Assembly: GCF_014653115.1 (NCBI RefSeq)
Contig: NZ_BNAD01000003.1
Span: 62,001-126,000, forward strand
DNA length: 64,000 nucleotides
Direction of reading: 5' to 3'
Origin: Nocardioides flavus (ex Wang et al. 2016)
GTDB lineage: Bacteria > Actinomycetota > Actinomycetes > Propionibacteriales > Nocardioidaceae
Below the pieces are notes generated by a model. That model made no database searches, was not told the origin of the DNA, and worked only from the letters and a program-made list of their open reading frames with translations. The position numbers and the translations under genes are program-made. Below, one piece after another: positions 1-9,093 of this stretch. Numbering within the stretch: the first letter of the stretch is position 1; every line of letters starts with the position of its first letter.

Positions 1-117
1 CTCGAGCGCGGCGACGGCCTCCGGGTCGGTTATCAAGTCTTGGCGCACATCTGCCCCTTGCTCCGACAAGTTCTCACATTCGCGAGTGTCCCATGGCCCG
101 CTAGCGTCTGGGGAGTG
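1..117. other. Left edge and upstream region of allH
   Basis: No complete gene is visible. The stretch is slightly richer in A/T than the coding sequence around it and must hold the promoter of the allH-fdrA-allG operon, but I see no convincing -35/-10 pair. On the minus strand a TTG at 34-36 opens a short frame running off the window edge (LITDPEAVAALE), which could be the start of a divergent gene. Twelve codons without a clear ribosome binding site are not enough to call it. Confidence 0.3.
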
Positions 118-897
118 ATGTCCGGACCACTTCCCGTTGCGGCACCACGACGGGTCCGCGAGCGGCTCCTCGCCGCCGCCGACGGCCCCCGGACGGTGCT
201 CCACGCCAGCGGCACCGCGATCTACGTCGACCTCGACGGCTGGTGCCTGGGCCTGGTCTCCGCGACCGCCACCCGGGTGCCGTGCGCGCTCTGGTCGACG
301 CTCCCGGACCTCGGCGTCCTCACCGACCTCGCCCGCCCCGACGTCCACGTCCGCGCCGGCACCCTCGTCGTGGGCGGGGTCGCGACCCGGGTCGGGCGAC
401 TCGTCGACGTCACCGCGCCCGCTCCACGCGACCACGCCGAGCGGCGACGCGGACCGCTCCACCCCGTCACCGCCGGCCTCGACCTGCCCGCGGACGGACG
501 CCTGACGCCCGCGCACCTCGACGACCTGGTCGGACGCGGCCCGGGCCTGACCCCCCTCGGCGACGACGTGCTCGCCGGCTGGCTCGCCACCCGCGCCGCC
601 GCCGGCCGTCCCGACCCGGCGCTGGCCACGGCCGTACGCCGCCGGTTTGGCGCGACGACCCTCCTGTCCGCGACCCTGCTCGACTGCGCCCTGCGCGGCG
701 AGGTGCTGCCGCAGCTGGCCGACTGGCTGGCCGGCCCCACCGCCGGCGCGACCGAGGCGCTGCTCGCCGTCGGCGCGACCTCGGGCGCCGGCCTGCTCAC
801 CGGCGCTGAGCTGGCGCTGGCCTCGCTCACGGCTCGCGACCCTCACGACCATCGTGCAGAACCCCACACCACCGACCGCCCCGGGAGGGCAGCATGA
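118..897 (+). CDS. allH: DUF2877 / AllH-type subunit of oxamate carbamoyltransferase
   Basis: The product is a DUF2877 (AllH/YlbF) protein. In E. coli this family is one of three subunits of oxamate carbamoyltransferase (AllF, AllG, AllH), which splits oxalurate from allantoin breakdown into oxamate and carbamoyl phosphate. The family signature GPGLTPLGDDVLAG is present in the middle of the protein. I chose the ATG at 118 (259 residues) over the ATG at 40, because the extra 26 residues look like untranslated DNA; a GTG at 115 is also possible. The stop overlaps the fdrA start as ATGA, which implies translational coupling. The family call is firm. The exact substrate in this organism is inferred from the three-gene set. 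Confidence 0.8.
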   Translation: MSGPLPVAAPRRVRERLLAAADGPRTVLHASGTAIYVDLDGWCLGLVSATATRVPCALWSTLPDLGVLTDLARPDVHVRAGTLVVGGVATRVGRLVDVTAPAPRDHAERRRGPLHPVTAGLDLPADGRLTPAHLDDLVGRGPGLTPLGDDVLAGWLATRAAAGRPDPALATAVRRRFGATTLLSATLLDCALRGEVLPQLADWLAGPTAGATEALLAVGATSGAGLLTGAELALASLTARDPHDHRAEPHTTDRPGRAA

Positions 898-2405
898 AGG
901 ACCACGTCGAGCTCCGCAGCGGCGCGTACGCCGACTCGGTGACCCTGCTCCAGGTCAGCCGAGCCGTCCAGGCCAGCCCCGGCGTCGTCGCCGCGCAGGT
1001 CGCGATGGCCACGGGCCTCAACCTCGAGGTGCTCGAGGCGATGGGCTTCGACGTGCCCGACTCGACCCCCAACGACATGGTCGTCGCACTGCGGCTCGAG
1101 GGTGACGCGGACCTGGCGCAGGCGCTGCAGGCCGTCGACGCCGCGCTCGTCCCCACCCGCCCCTCCTCCGGCGACACCACCGAAGCCCCGGCGCGGACCA
1201 CCGCGAGCGCGCTGCGACGTGCCGGCGCCGGCGCCGTCGCCCTCGTGTCGGTCCCGGGCGCGAGCGCCACCGTCGAGGCGATGGACGCGCTCGAGTCGGG
1301 GCACGACGTGATGATCTTCAGCGACAACGTCCCGGTGGCCGAGGAGGTGGCGCTCAAGACGTACGCCTCCTCCCGCGGCGCCCTGGTGATGGGCCCGGAC
1401 TGCGGCACCGCGGTCATCGACGGCGTCGGGCTCGGCTTCGCCAACACCGTCCGGCCCGGGCGGATCGGCCTGGTCGCGGCCTCCGGCACCGGCTGCCAGC
1501 AGCTGCTGGCGCTGCTCCACCACGCCGGCGAGCAGCTGGCCGCCCGGGGCACCGAGGGCGTCGGCGTGCGCCACGCGCTGGGCGTCGGCGGACGCGACCT
1601 GTCGGCCGCGGTCGGCGGTCTCGCGACCCGCGAGGCCCTGCGCCGCCTGGACGCCGACCCCGACGTCGACCTGGTGGTGGTCGTCTCCAAGCCGCCCGCG
1701 CCCGAGGTGGCCGAGGCGCTCGCGCGTGACACCGAGGCACTGGCCACGCCCGTCGAGCTCGGTCTGCTGGGCCGCGGTCAGCGCGACCTCACGGCGGTCG
1801 CCGAGGCCGTGCTGGCCCGGCTCGGCCACGACGCGCCCGACTGGCCCGTGGACGGCGCGGACGACGCGGCGACCGCGACCGGACCGCTGCTGCGCGGCCT
1901 CTTCGTCGGCGGGACGCTGTGCGACGAGTCCATGCTGCTCGCGACCCAGGTGCTCGGCCCGGTGCGCAGCAACATCCCGCTGTCCGACGACCTCGCCCTC
2001 GACCCCGGCGAGCTGCTCGCCGACACGCACACGTTCGTCGACTTCGGCGACGACGCGCTCACCCAGGGCCGCGCGCACCCGATGATCGACCCCACCCTGC
2101 GCAACGAGCAGATCGCCCGGGCCGCCGCGGACCCGGCGACCGGGGTGATCCTGCTCGACCTCGTGCTCGGCCACGGCGCCGAGCCGGATCCCGCGTCCCA
2201 CCTGGCCCCCGCCATCGAGGCGGCCCGCCGGGACCGGCCGATCCCGGTCGTCGTCAGCCTCGTCGGCACCGACCTCGACCCCCAGGACCTCACCGCGCAG
2301 CGTGAGGCCCTGGTCGCCGCCGGCGCCGAGGTCCACCTGTCCAACGCGAGCGCCACCCGTCGCGCCCTCGACCTGCTGAGCCGATCCGAAGGAGCCCACC
2401 AGTGA
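894..2405 (+). CDS. fdrA: FdrA / AllF-type acyl-CoA-synthetase-like subunit
   Basis: The 503-residue protein belongs to the FdrA (AllF/YlbD) family, related to the alpha and beta subunits of succinyl-CoA synthetase with CoA-binding and ligase-like folds. In E. coli AllF works with AllG and AllH on oxalurate. Visible features are the FdrA opening (SGAYADSVTLLQ), the GPDCGTA motif near residue 165, the SGTGCQQ segment near 200 and the HPMIDPTLRN motif near 397. The start overlaps the end of allH (ATGA) and the stop overlaps allG (GTGA), so all three should be made from one transcript in similar amounts. The gene looks intact and of normal length. Confidence 0.88.
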   Translation: MKDHVELRSGAYADSVTLLQVSRAVQASPGVVAAQVAMATGLNLEVLEAMGFDVPDSTPNDMVVALRLEGDADLAQALQAVDAALVPTRPSSGDTTEAPARTTASALRRAGAGAVALVSVPGASATVEAMDALESGHDVMIFSDNVPVAEEVALKTYASSRGALVMGPDCGTAVIDGVGLGFANTVRPGRIGLVAASGTGCQQLLALLHHAGEQLAARGTEGVGVRHALGVGGRDLSAAVGGLATREALRRLDADPDVDLVVVVSKPPAPEVAEALARDTEALATPVELGLLGRGQRDLTAVAEAVLARLGHDAPDWPVDGADDAATATGPLLRGLFVGGTLCDESMLLATQVLGPVRSNIPLSDDLALDPGELLADTHTFVDFGDDALTQGRAHPMIDPTLRNEQIARAAADPATGVILLDLVLGHGAEPDPASHLAPAIEAARRDRPIPVVVSLVGTDLDPQDLTAQREALVAAGAEVHLSNASATRRALDLLSRSEGAHQ

Positions 2406-3793
2406 GCACCACCGTCGTCACCTGCGGAGCCGACATGTTCGCCGACGCCGTGGCCGGCCAGGCCGTGGAGGTCGAGCGCGTCGACTGGCGCCCGCCGATG
2501 CCCGGCACCGAGGCGGACCTCGCCGCGGTCGCCACCGACCCCCGCCGGGTCGAGGCCAACCGCACGGCCGTCGAGGCGATGCTCGGCGTGACCGCACACC
2601 TCGTGGACGTCGCCCCGGCGAGCGAGGTGCTCGGCCTGGAGAAGGGCCAGTTCCTCCACGCCGGGCCGCCGATCGAGTGGGCGCGCACCTCCGGGCCCCT
2701 GCGCGGCGCGCTGATGGGGGGTGCCGCACTGGAGGGTCTCGTGGACGACCCCGAGGACGCGGTCGCGCTGTTCGAGTCCGGCGACAACGTCAGCCTCGAG
2801 CCGTGCCACCACCGCAGTGCCGTCGGTCCGATGGCCGGAGTGGTGACGCCGTCGATGTGGATGTGGGTCCTCGAGGACCGTGCCACGGGCAGGCGGACGT
2901 ACTGCTCGCTCAACGAGGGCCTCGGCAAGGTGCTCCGCTACGGCGCCTACTCCCCCGAGGTGCTGACCCGGCTGCGCTGGATGGGCGACGTGCTCGGTCC
3001 GCTGCTGCAGGCCGTCGTCCGCGGGACGGAGGAGGCGTCCGACATCACCGGCATCCTCACCCAGATGCTCCAGATGGGCGACGAGGCCCACAACCGCAAC
3101 CGCGCCGGCACGCTGATGCTGCTGCGCGACCTCTCCCCCGCGATGGTGACGAGTGGCTTCGAGAGCAAGGACGTCGCCGACGTGCTGCGCTTCGTGGGCG
3201 GCAACGACCACTTCTTCCTCAACCTCGCGATGCCGGCCTGCAAGCTCGCGCTCGACGCCGGACGCGACGTGCCGGGCTCGACGATGGTCGTGGCGATGGC
3301 GCGCAACGGCACGGACTTCGGCATCCAGGTCTCGGGCACCGGCGACGAGTGGTTCACCGGGCCGGCGCAGGTCGCCGAGGGCCTCTTCCTCGGCGACTAC
3401 GGCCCCGACGACGCCAACCCCGACATCGGTGACTCGGCGATCACCGAGACGGCAGGGATCGGCGGATTCGCCATGGCGACGGCGCCCGCGATCGTCCGCC
3501 TGGTCGGCGGCTCGGTGCCGGACGCACTCGCGACCACCCGCCGGATGCACGAGATCACGCTCGCCGAGAACCCGCGCTGGTCCGTCCCGGTGCTTGAGTT
3601 CCAGGGGACGCCCACCGGCATCGACGTGACCAAGGTGTGCCGTACGGGGATCCTGCCGCAGATCAACACCGGGATGGCCGGCGCGGTCGCCGGCGTCGGG
3701 CAGGTCGGCGCCGGTCTCGTGACGCCGCCCGCGGAGATCTTCCCGAAGGCGCTCGCCGCGCTCGCCGCCCGGGCGGTCGGGACCTCGGGGTAG
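2402..3793 (+). CDS. allG: DUF1116 / AllG-type subunit (YlbE-like)
   Basis: The 463-residue protein is of the DUF1116 (YlbE/AllG) family, the third partner of FdrA and DUF2877 proteins. The family core is clear, including GPPIEWARTSGPLRGA near residue 90 and GTDFGIQVSGTGDEWFTGPA near 305. Translation starts at a GTG inside the fdrA stop. No carbamate kinase (AllK) follows, unlike the E. coli set, so carbamoyl phosphate may be used elsewhere or the kinase lies outside the window. The last codons and the TAG stop are part of a 49-bp tandem repeat, so the present C-terminus (GTSG) may have been created by that element. Confidence 0.85.
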   Translation: MSTTVVTCGADMFADAVAGQAVEVERVDWRPPMPGTEADLAAVATDPRRVEANRTAVEAMLGVTAHLVDVAPASEVLGLEKGQFLHAGPPIEWARTSGPLRGALMGGAALEGLVDDPEDAVALFESGDNVSLEPCHHRSAVGPMAGVVTPSMWMWVLEDRATGRRTYCSLNEGLGKVLRYGAYSPEVLTRLRWMGDVLGPLLQAVVRGTEEASDITGILTQMLQMGDEAHNRNRAGTLMLLRDLSPAMVTSGFESKDVADVLRFVGGNDHFFLNLAMPACKLALDAGRDVPGSTMVVAMARNGTDFGIQVSGTGDEWFTGPAQVAEGLFLGDYGPDDANPDIGDSAITETAGIGGFAMATAPAIVRLVGGSVPDALATTRRMHEITLAENPRWSVPVLEFQGTPTGIDVTKVCRTGILPQINTGMAGAVAGVGQVGAGLVTPPAEIFPKALAALAARAVGTSG

Positions 3794-4022
3794 TCCAGTG
3801 GCCAACGGTCGTCCAGAGGCTCTGCCCGGGACGTCGGGGTAGTCCAGTGGCCAACGGTCGTCCAGAGGCTCTGCCCGGGACGTCGGGGTAGTCCAGTGGC
3901 CAACTGTCGCGCGGAAGCTCTCCCGGCGACCGTTCGCCACTGGACTACCGCGCGCCGGCGACCGTTCGCCACTGGACTACCGCGCGCCGGCGACAGGTCG
4001 CCACTGGACTACCGCGCGCCGG
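3784..4022. repeat. Head-to-head repeat array between convergent genes
   Basis: Two identical 49-bp units start at 3791 and 3840, and a third diverging unit starts at 3889. They are followed by about three 32-bp units in the opposite orientation, with cores at 3941, 3973 and 4005. Both kinds share the core GGTAGTCCAGTGGC, followed by C/G and AACGGTCG. The array fills the gap between allG (plus) and the acyltransferase gene (minus) and supplies the TAG stop of allG. Opposed copies can pair into a long stem, so the array may act as a bidirectional terminator or be a REP/MITE-like element. The units abut without unique spacers, so it is not a CRISPR. Confidence 0.9.
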
Positions 4023-4041
4023 CCGGGCACGCCGTACGTCG

Positions 4042-4728
4042 TCAGGTCGCGGCGGCGGAGCGCTCGTTGTAGACGCCGGCCTGCTCCTGCCCGGTCAGGC
4101 CGGCGATGGCGGTCATGATCCTGTCGGTGAGGTCGCGACGCGCGCGGCCGGTGGGGACGCCGTCGTACTCGCCGGCGACCGTGATCGGCTCGCCGAAGCG
4201 CACGGTCACGTCGACCTTGCCCAGCCGCGGCCGGCTGGCGCCGACCGGCTGGATGTCCTCGGTGCCGAGCAGCCCCACCGGCACCACCGGGCACCCGGCC
4301 GTCAGGGCGAGGTGCGCGACGCCGGTGCGCCCGCGGTAGAGGCGGCCGTCGCGGGAGCGGGTGCCCTCGGGGTAGATGCCGAAGGCCTCCCCGCGCCGGA
4401 GCACCTCCAGCGCGGTGTCGAGGCTGGCGATCGCCGCCTTGGTGTCGTCGCGGTCGACCGGCAGCATCCCGAGGCCCTCGAACCACGCCCGCGTGAGCGA
4501 GCCCCGCACCCCGGTGCCGGTGAAGTAGTCGGACTTCGCGAGGAAGACGACCTTGCGCGGCACCACGACGGGGATCACCACGCTGTCGAAGAACGAGAGG
4601 TGGTTGCTCGCCACGATCACCGGCCCGGTGGCCGGGACGTGGTGCTGCCCCTCGACGGTCGGGCGCCACACGGCACGGACCAGCGGAGGGATGACGCCGT
4701 TCGCGACCGTGTAGAGCATGGGCGTCAT
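4042..4728 (-). CDS. 1-acyl-sn-glycerol-3-phosphate acyltransferase family (PlsC-like)
   Basis: This 228-residue PlsC-family protein probably acylates lysophosphatidic acid or a related acceptor at the inner face of the membrane. The acyltransferase motifs are present: NHLSFFD (residues 42-48, His and Asp of the HX4D catalytic pair) and YPEGTRS near 120. The ATG at 4728 overlaps the stop of the upstream gene (ATGA), which decides the start; longer reading frames are shadows of the neighbour. It is the last gene of a minus-strand operon that begins near 9047 with DUF4129. The exact acceptor cannot be read from sequence. Confidence 0.85.
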   Translation of the reverse strand: MTPMLYTVANGVIPPLVRAVWRPTVEGQHHVPATGPVIVASNHLSFFDSVVIPVVVPRKVVFLAKSDYFTGTGVRGSLTRAWFEGLGMLPVDRDDTKAAIASLDTALEVLRRGEAFGIYPEGTRSRDGRLYRGRTGVAHLALTAGCPVVPVGLLGTEDIQPVGASRPRLGKVDVTVRFGEPITVAGEYDGVPTGRARRDLTDRIMTAIAGLTGQEQAGVYNERSAAAT

Positions 4729-5057
4729 TGTGCCCCGAGCCGCGGCGTGGAGAACGCGCGCGTCAGATCCACGGACCCGTTCGGTCGCAGTGGGGTGCCC
4801 TCCTCGAGGTGGGCCTGCCGCGCCTCCTCGTCGTGCGACGGCGGCAGCGAGCCGTCCGCGCGCACCACCCGCCACCACGGGACCGCGGCGCCGTGGGTGG
4901 CCATCACGTTGCCGACCAGGCGCGGCCCGCCGCGGCCCAGCCGCTCGCCGACCGCGTCGGCGATCGCACCGTACGTCGTGACCCGGCCGCGCGGCACCGA
5001 CTCGGCGCACCGCAGCACCAGCTCGGCGTACAGCTCGCGCTCCTCCGGCGTGGTCAC
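4725..5057 (-). CDS. Alkyltransferase-like (ATL) DNA-binding protein, MGMT family
   Basis: The 110-residue protein has the C-terminal DNA-binding half of O6-alkylguanine-DNA alkyltransferases (VPRGRVTTYGAIADAVG, then RLVGNVMATHG). Where a true alkyltransferase has PCHR with the acceptor cysteine, this protein reads PWWR (residues 60-63), so it cannot accept alkyl groups. The Trp and the short length are those of ATL proteins, which bind alkylated bases and hand them to nucleotide excision repair. The GTG start at 5057 overlaps the upstream stop (GTGA). It sits in an operon with membrane and MoxR genes, with no visible functional link. Confidence 0.85.
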   Translation of the reverse strand: MTTPEERELYAELVLRCAESVPRGRVTTYGAIADAVGERLGRGGPRLVGNVMATHGAAVPWWRVVRADGSLPPSHDEEARQAHLEEGTPLRPNGSVDLTRAFSTPRLGAQ

Positions 5058-5560
5058 CGCGCCTCCGCCCGGACCAGCCGTGCGGTCACCAGCAGCAGCA
5101 CGACGGTCAGCACGCCGGTGACCAGCCACGTCCCCGGCGGCGCCCACGCCGGGTCGAGCCCGCGCACGGCCAGCCACGCGAGCGGGACCGGCACCAGGAC
5201 CAGCAGCGCCCGCCCCAGCCACAGGCGCGCCAGGTGCGGGTCGAGGGCCAGCGTGACGGGTCCGTACGACGCGAGGGTCGCGGCGACGTGGGCGCCGAGC
5301 AGCAGCGCCGCGACGAGGAGGAGCCGCCAGTCGACCACGCCGTGGGAGGCCCACCAACCGCCGACGAGCACGGGCGGCACGACCCCGATCGCGTGGTCGG
5401 GGGTGCGTGCCCAGACGGCGGCGCTCAGCGGCACGCCGAACGACACGGCCCAGTGCGGCACCTCCGGCAGCGCGAGCACCAGCGCGAGGCACGGGAGCAC
5501 CAGGACCGCTGCACGCAGCGCGAGGGCGGAGGCAGCGACACCGGGCGGGAGGAGTCGCAT
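5054..5560 (-). CDS. Polytopic membrane protein, unknown function
   Basis: The 168-residue protein has five or six hydrophobic segments, including AALRAAVLVLPCLALVLALP near the N-terminus and WLVTGVLTVVLLLVTARLV at the end, with short loops. I recognise no enzyme motif. The ATG at 5560 overlaps the stop of the DUF58 gene by one base and the stop overlaps the ATL start. Because it follows moxR-DUF58 without a gap, it may belong to the same envelope or stress function, but that is only context. Confidence 0.7.
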   Translation of the reverse strand: MRLLPPGVAASALALRAAVLVLPCLALVLALPEVPHWAVSFGVPLSAAVWARTPDHAIGVVPPVLVGGWWASHGVVDWRLLLVAALLLGAHVAATLASYGPVTLALDPHLARLWLGRALLVLVPVPLAWLAVRGLDPAWAPPGTWLVTGVLTVVLLLVTARLVRAEAR

Positions 5561-6830
5561 CACGCACGCACCCGGGGCACCTGGGCGCGGCGCGCGAGCT
5601 GGTGCAGCACGGTGTCCAGCGTGCCGGGTCCGCGCCACGGCACGACCGGGGTGCCGAGGCCGGCGAGCCGCTGGAGCCGGTCGTCGCGCTCGATGCGCTG
5701 CATCCGGGCGGCGAGGGACGGCAGCGCGAGGCGGTCCGCATCACCGGTCATGCCCTCGCCGAGGGTGTCGACGACCACCACCGAGGCACCGCTGCGCTGC
5801 AGGCTGGCGGTCGCGGTGACGAGCGGGGTGAACAGCATCGGCGACAGGACGTAGACCACGCTGCCGGCGCCGGCGCCCAGGTCGAGCCGCTCCGGGGCGA
5901 CGCTGCGCGCCTCCGTACGGACCCGCGCGAGCGTGCCGTGCAGACGGTGCAGGTGGCGCGGTCCCCCGCCGAGCGGGACGCGCACGCCGTCGGCGGCCAG
6001 CACGAGCAGGCCCACCCGGTCACCGGTGCGGACGTGATGCTCGGCGAGGGCCGTGGCGGCACGCACGGTGAGGTCGAGGGTGCTGGCCGCGCCGTCGATC
6101 CCGCCGGAGACCCCGATGTCGCGCAGGCCGTCGACCACGAGCCACACGCCGGCGTCCTGCTCGGCGCGGGTGGTGATGACGTGGAGCTCGCGGGTGCGCA
6201 GCGACACCGGCCAGGTGATCCGCTTGAGCCGGTCGCCGGTCGCGAAGGGCCGGATCCCCTCGAACTCGGTGCCCTGGCCCACGCGGCGCGAGCGGTGGCG
6301 TCCGACCAGGCCGTCGGGCTGCGGCACCTCGGCTCGGCTGTCGTACGGAGCGGTCTGCGGCAGCACGCTGAGGCCGTGCTCGGGGAGGTCCAGCGGCCCC
6401 CAGCGCCAGCCCGCCCAGGCGCTGGTGAGCGCGACGCGCTCGGCACCGAGCGCCCGCCGACCCCAGCGCCGCGGGCTGAAGCCGAGCGTCGGCAGTCCGT
6501 CCCCGGTCAGCGCGCCGACGGCACCGTACGGCGGCGAGGTGGCGACGTGGGCCGCGACGCCGGCCACCCGGGTCACGTGCTCGACGGCGGTGAGATCGTC
6601 CACGTCGAGCCGCGAGGTCGACCCCTGGCCCTCGTGCAGCCGGTGGTGGTCCAGGCGGGCCGTCACCAAGGGCGTGCTGCGCGGCCGGCTCGCCAGCCCC
6701 ATCGCGGCGAGGACCAGGAACGGTGCGGCGAGCACCACCAGCGCCTCCTGGCCGAGCACGACCCCGCCCGTGAGCCCGCCGAGCGCGAGCAGGCACGCGC
6801 GCACGAGCGCCGGGGTCGGCCGCCAGGAGG

Positions 6831-6834
<4 letters not shown>
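5560..6834 (-). CDS. DUF58 domain protein, partner of MoxR ATPase
   Basis: The 424-residue protein starts with two adjacent hydrophobic segments (residues 10-50) and has the DUF58 core at about 240-275, with GTEFEGIRPFATGDRLKRI followed by TWPVSLRTRELHV. The rest resembles a von Willebrand A-like fold (WLVVDGL and later VVVVDTLGEG). DUF58 proteins are encoded beside MoxR AAA+ ATPases and are thought to be clients or adaptors in metal-dependent complex assembly at the membrane. The GTG start at 6834 overlaps the moxR stop. Family assignment is secure; the role is not known. Confidence 0.88.
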
Positions 6835-7812
<978 letters not shown>

Positions 7813-7826
<14 letters not shown>

Positions 7827-8250
7827 GGGCTTCCTCGATTCGGGTCAGGATGCGGTCGATGTCGGCGGGGGCGATGCGGTGCACGCCGGAGAGCTCCCGG
7901 CGGACCTGCGCGGCGAGGTCGGGGTCGCGACCGTCCGCCAGCTCGACCAACCGGTCGGCGAGCGCCTCGGACGGCTCGTCGGCCTGCTGGTGGCTGGTCA
8001 GGACCCGGAGGTCGGAGGTCGCCTCGTCGACCCGGTCCGACCGGGGCCGCACGGCCTGCTGCCAGTGCGCGGGATCGACGTCGACGGTGTCGACCACGAG
8101 GTAGGTCAGCGCCAGCAGGACCACCGCCCACACGGCGTACGGCAGGAGCCGGGGCTCGAAGTCGAACCAGACGGCGATGGCGTAGCCGGCTGCGGCGAGG
8201 AGGGCACCTCCCCCGGCTCGTCCGCGCCAGCGAGCGAGGGCGGCCCTCAC
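7813..8250 (-). CDS. Small membrane protein of the MoxR operon
   Basis: The 145-residue protein has two transmembrane segments near the N-terminus (ALLAAAGYAIAVWF and WAVVLLALTYLVVDTV) and a soluble acidic C-terminal part of about 90 residues. The GTG start at 8250 overlaps the stop of the DUF4129 gene, and the 3' end overlaps moxR by 14 bases. It has no recognisable catalytic motif. Tight coupling between DUF4129 and moxR suggests a subunit or accessory of the same membrane complex. Confidence 0.75.
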
Positions 8251-9047
8251 GACCGCACCCCGAGACTGCGCCGTACGGCGGCCAGCGCCGCCAGCGCCTC
8301 GGACCGGTGCTGCTCGGTGATCGCGTGGTCGGAGAAGCGGGCCTCGCGGTAGAGCTCGGCGAGCCGGCTCACCGGGCCGCTGTCTGCCTCGGCGAGGTCG
8401 AGGATGCGCAGGGCGTACTCCGAGGACGTCTCCGACGCGCGGCGCGGCACGCCCGCCCGCTCGCCGTGGACCTCGAAGCGGTGCCAGGTCGCGACGATGG
8501 CGTTGCGCGCGTCGCCGTCGCGGAGCAGCGCGTCCTGCTCGGCGGCGTCGCGGACCACCTGCTCGACCACGCGGGCCGGCTCGTCGAGGACGGTGAAGCC
8601 GACCTCCTGCCGCTCCTCGCGGCGCGAGCGCGACCGGACGGCCCGCACCACCTGGAGCAGCAGCCACAGCACCAGGGCGACGGCACCGACGAGGAGCGTG
8701 GAGAGCCCCAGCCACACCAGCAGCCTGACCCAGAGCGGCGGCGGGTTGTCCTCCACGAGGTCGCGGGCCTCGTCGAGGGAGGCCCCGGACGGCGGGTCGC
8801 AGTAGTTGCTGCCCAGCGCGTAGTCGTCGGGGTAGTCCACCTCGGTGGTGCCGTCGGGCAGCGTGCGCACCGGCAGCGGGGTGCAGGACTCGGTCGCGGT
8901 GGCCGTGCCCGGCCGCGGCCCGGGGCCGGTGAACACCTGGTCGGGGCCCAGCCGCGTGGCCCACGCGGCGAGCACCACGAGCAGGCACGTCGCGGCCACC
9001 GCGACGGTGGCGCGCACCGCCGGCGACCACTCCCCCCGCCCTCGCAT
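8247..9047 (-). CDS. DUF4129 domain membrane protein
   Basis: The 266-residue protein has an N-terminal membrane segment (residues 12-30), an extracytoplasmic loop of about 75 residues, a second membrane segment (VWLGLSTLLVGAVALVLWLL) and a cytoplasmic DUF4129 domain. The domain shows ARNAIVATWHRFE and then ETSSEYALRIL. DUF4129 genes commonly head MoxR-DUF58 operons. Here it is the first of seven overlapping minus-strand genes, so the operon promoter should lie in 9048-9093 or inside the protease gene upstream. Confidence 0.87.
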   Translation of the reverse strand: MRGRGEWSPAVRATVAVAATCLLVVLAAWATRLGPDQVFTGPGPRPGTATATESCTPLPVRTLPDGTTEVDYPDDYALGSNYCDPPSGASLDEARDLVEDNPPPLWVRLLVWLGLSTLLVGAVALVLWLLLQVVRAVRSRSRREERQEVGFTVLDEPARVVEQVVRDAAEQDALLRDGDARNAIVATWHRFEVHGERAGVPRRASETSSEYALRILDLAEADSGPVSRLAELYREARFSDHAITEQHRSEALAALAAVRRSLGVRS

Positions 9048-9093
9048 GGCGCGACCCTAGGTGACGCGGGTCGCGCCGTGCGATGGCGGTGGT

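Noticed and set aside
1..36. Divergent gene start on the minus strand at the left edge
   Set aside because: Only twelve codons from a TTG are inside the window and no Shine-Dalgarno sequence is present.
3784..4022. Possible CRISPR array
   Set aside because: Units follow each other without unique spacers and occur in both orientations; there are no cas genes nearby.
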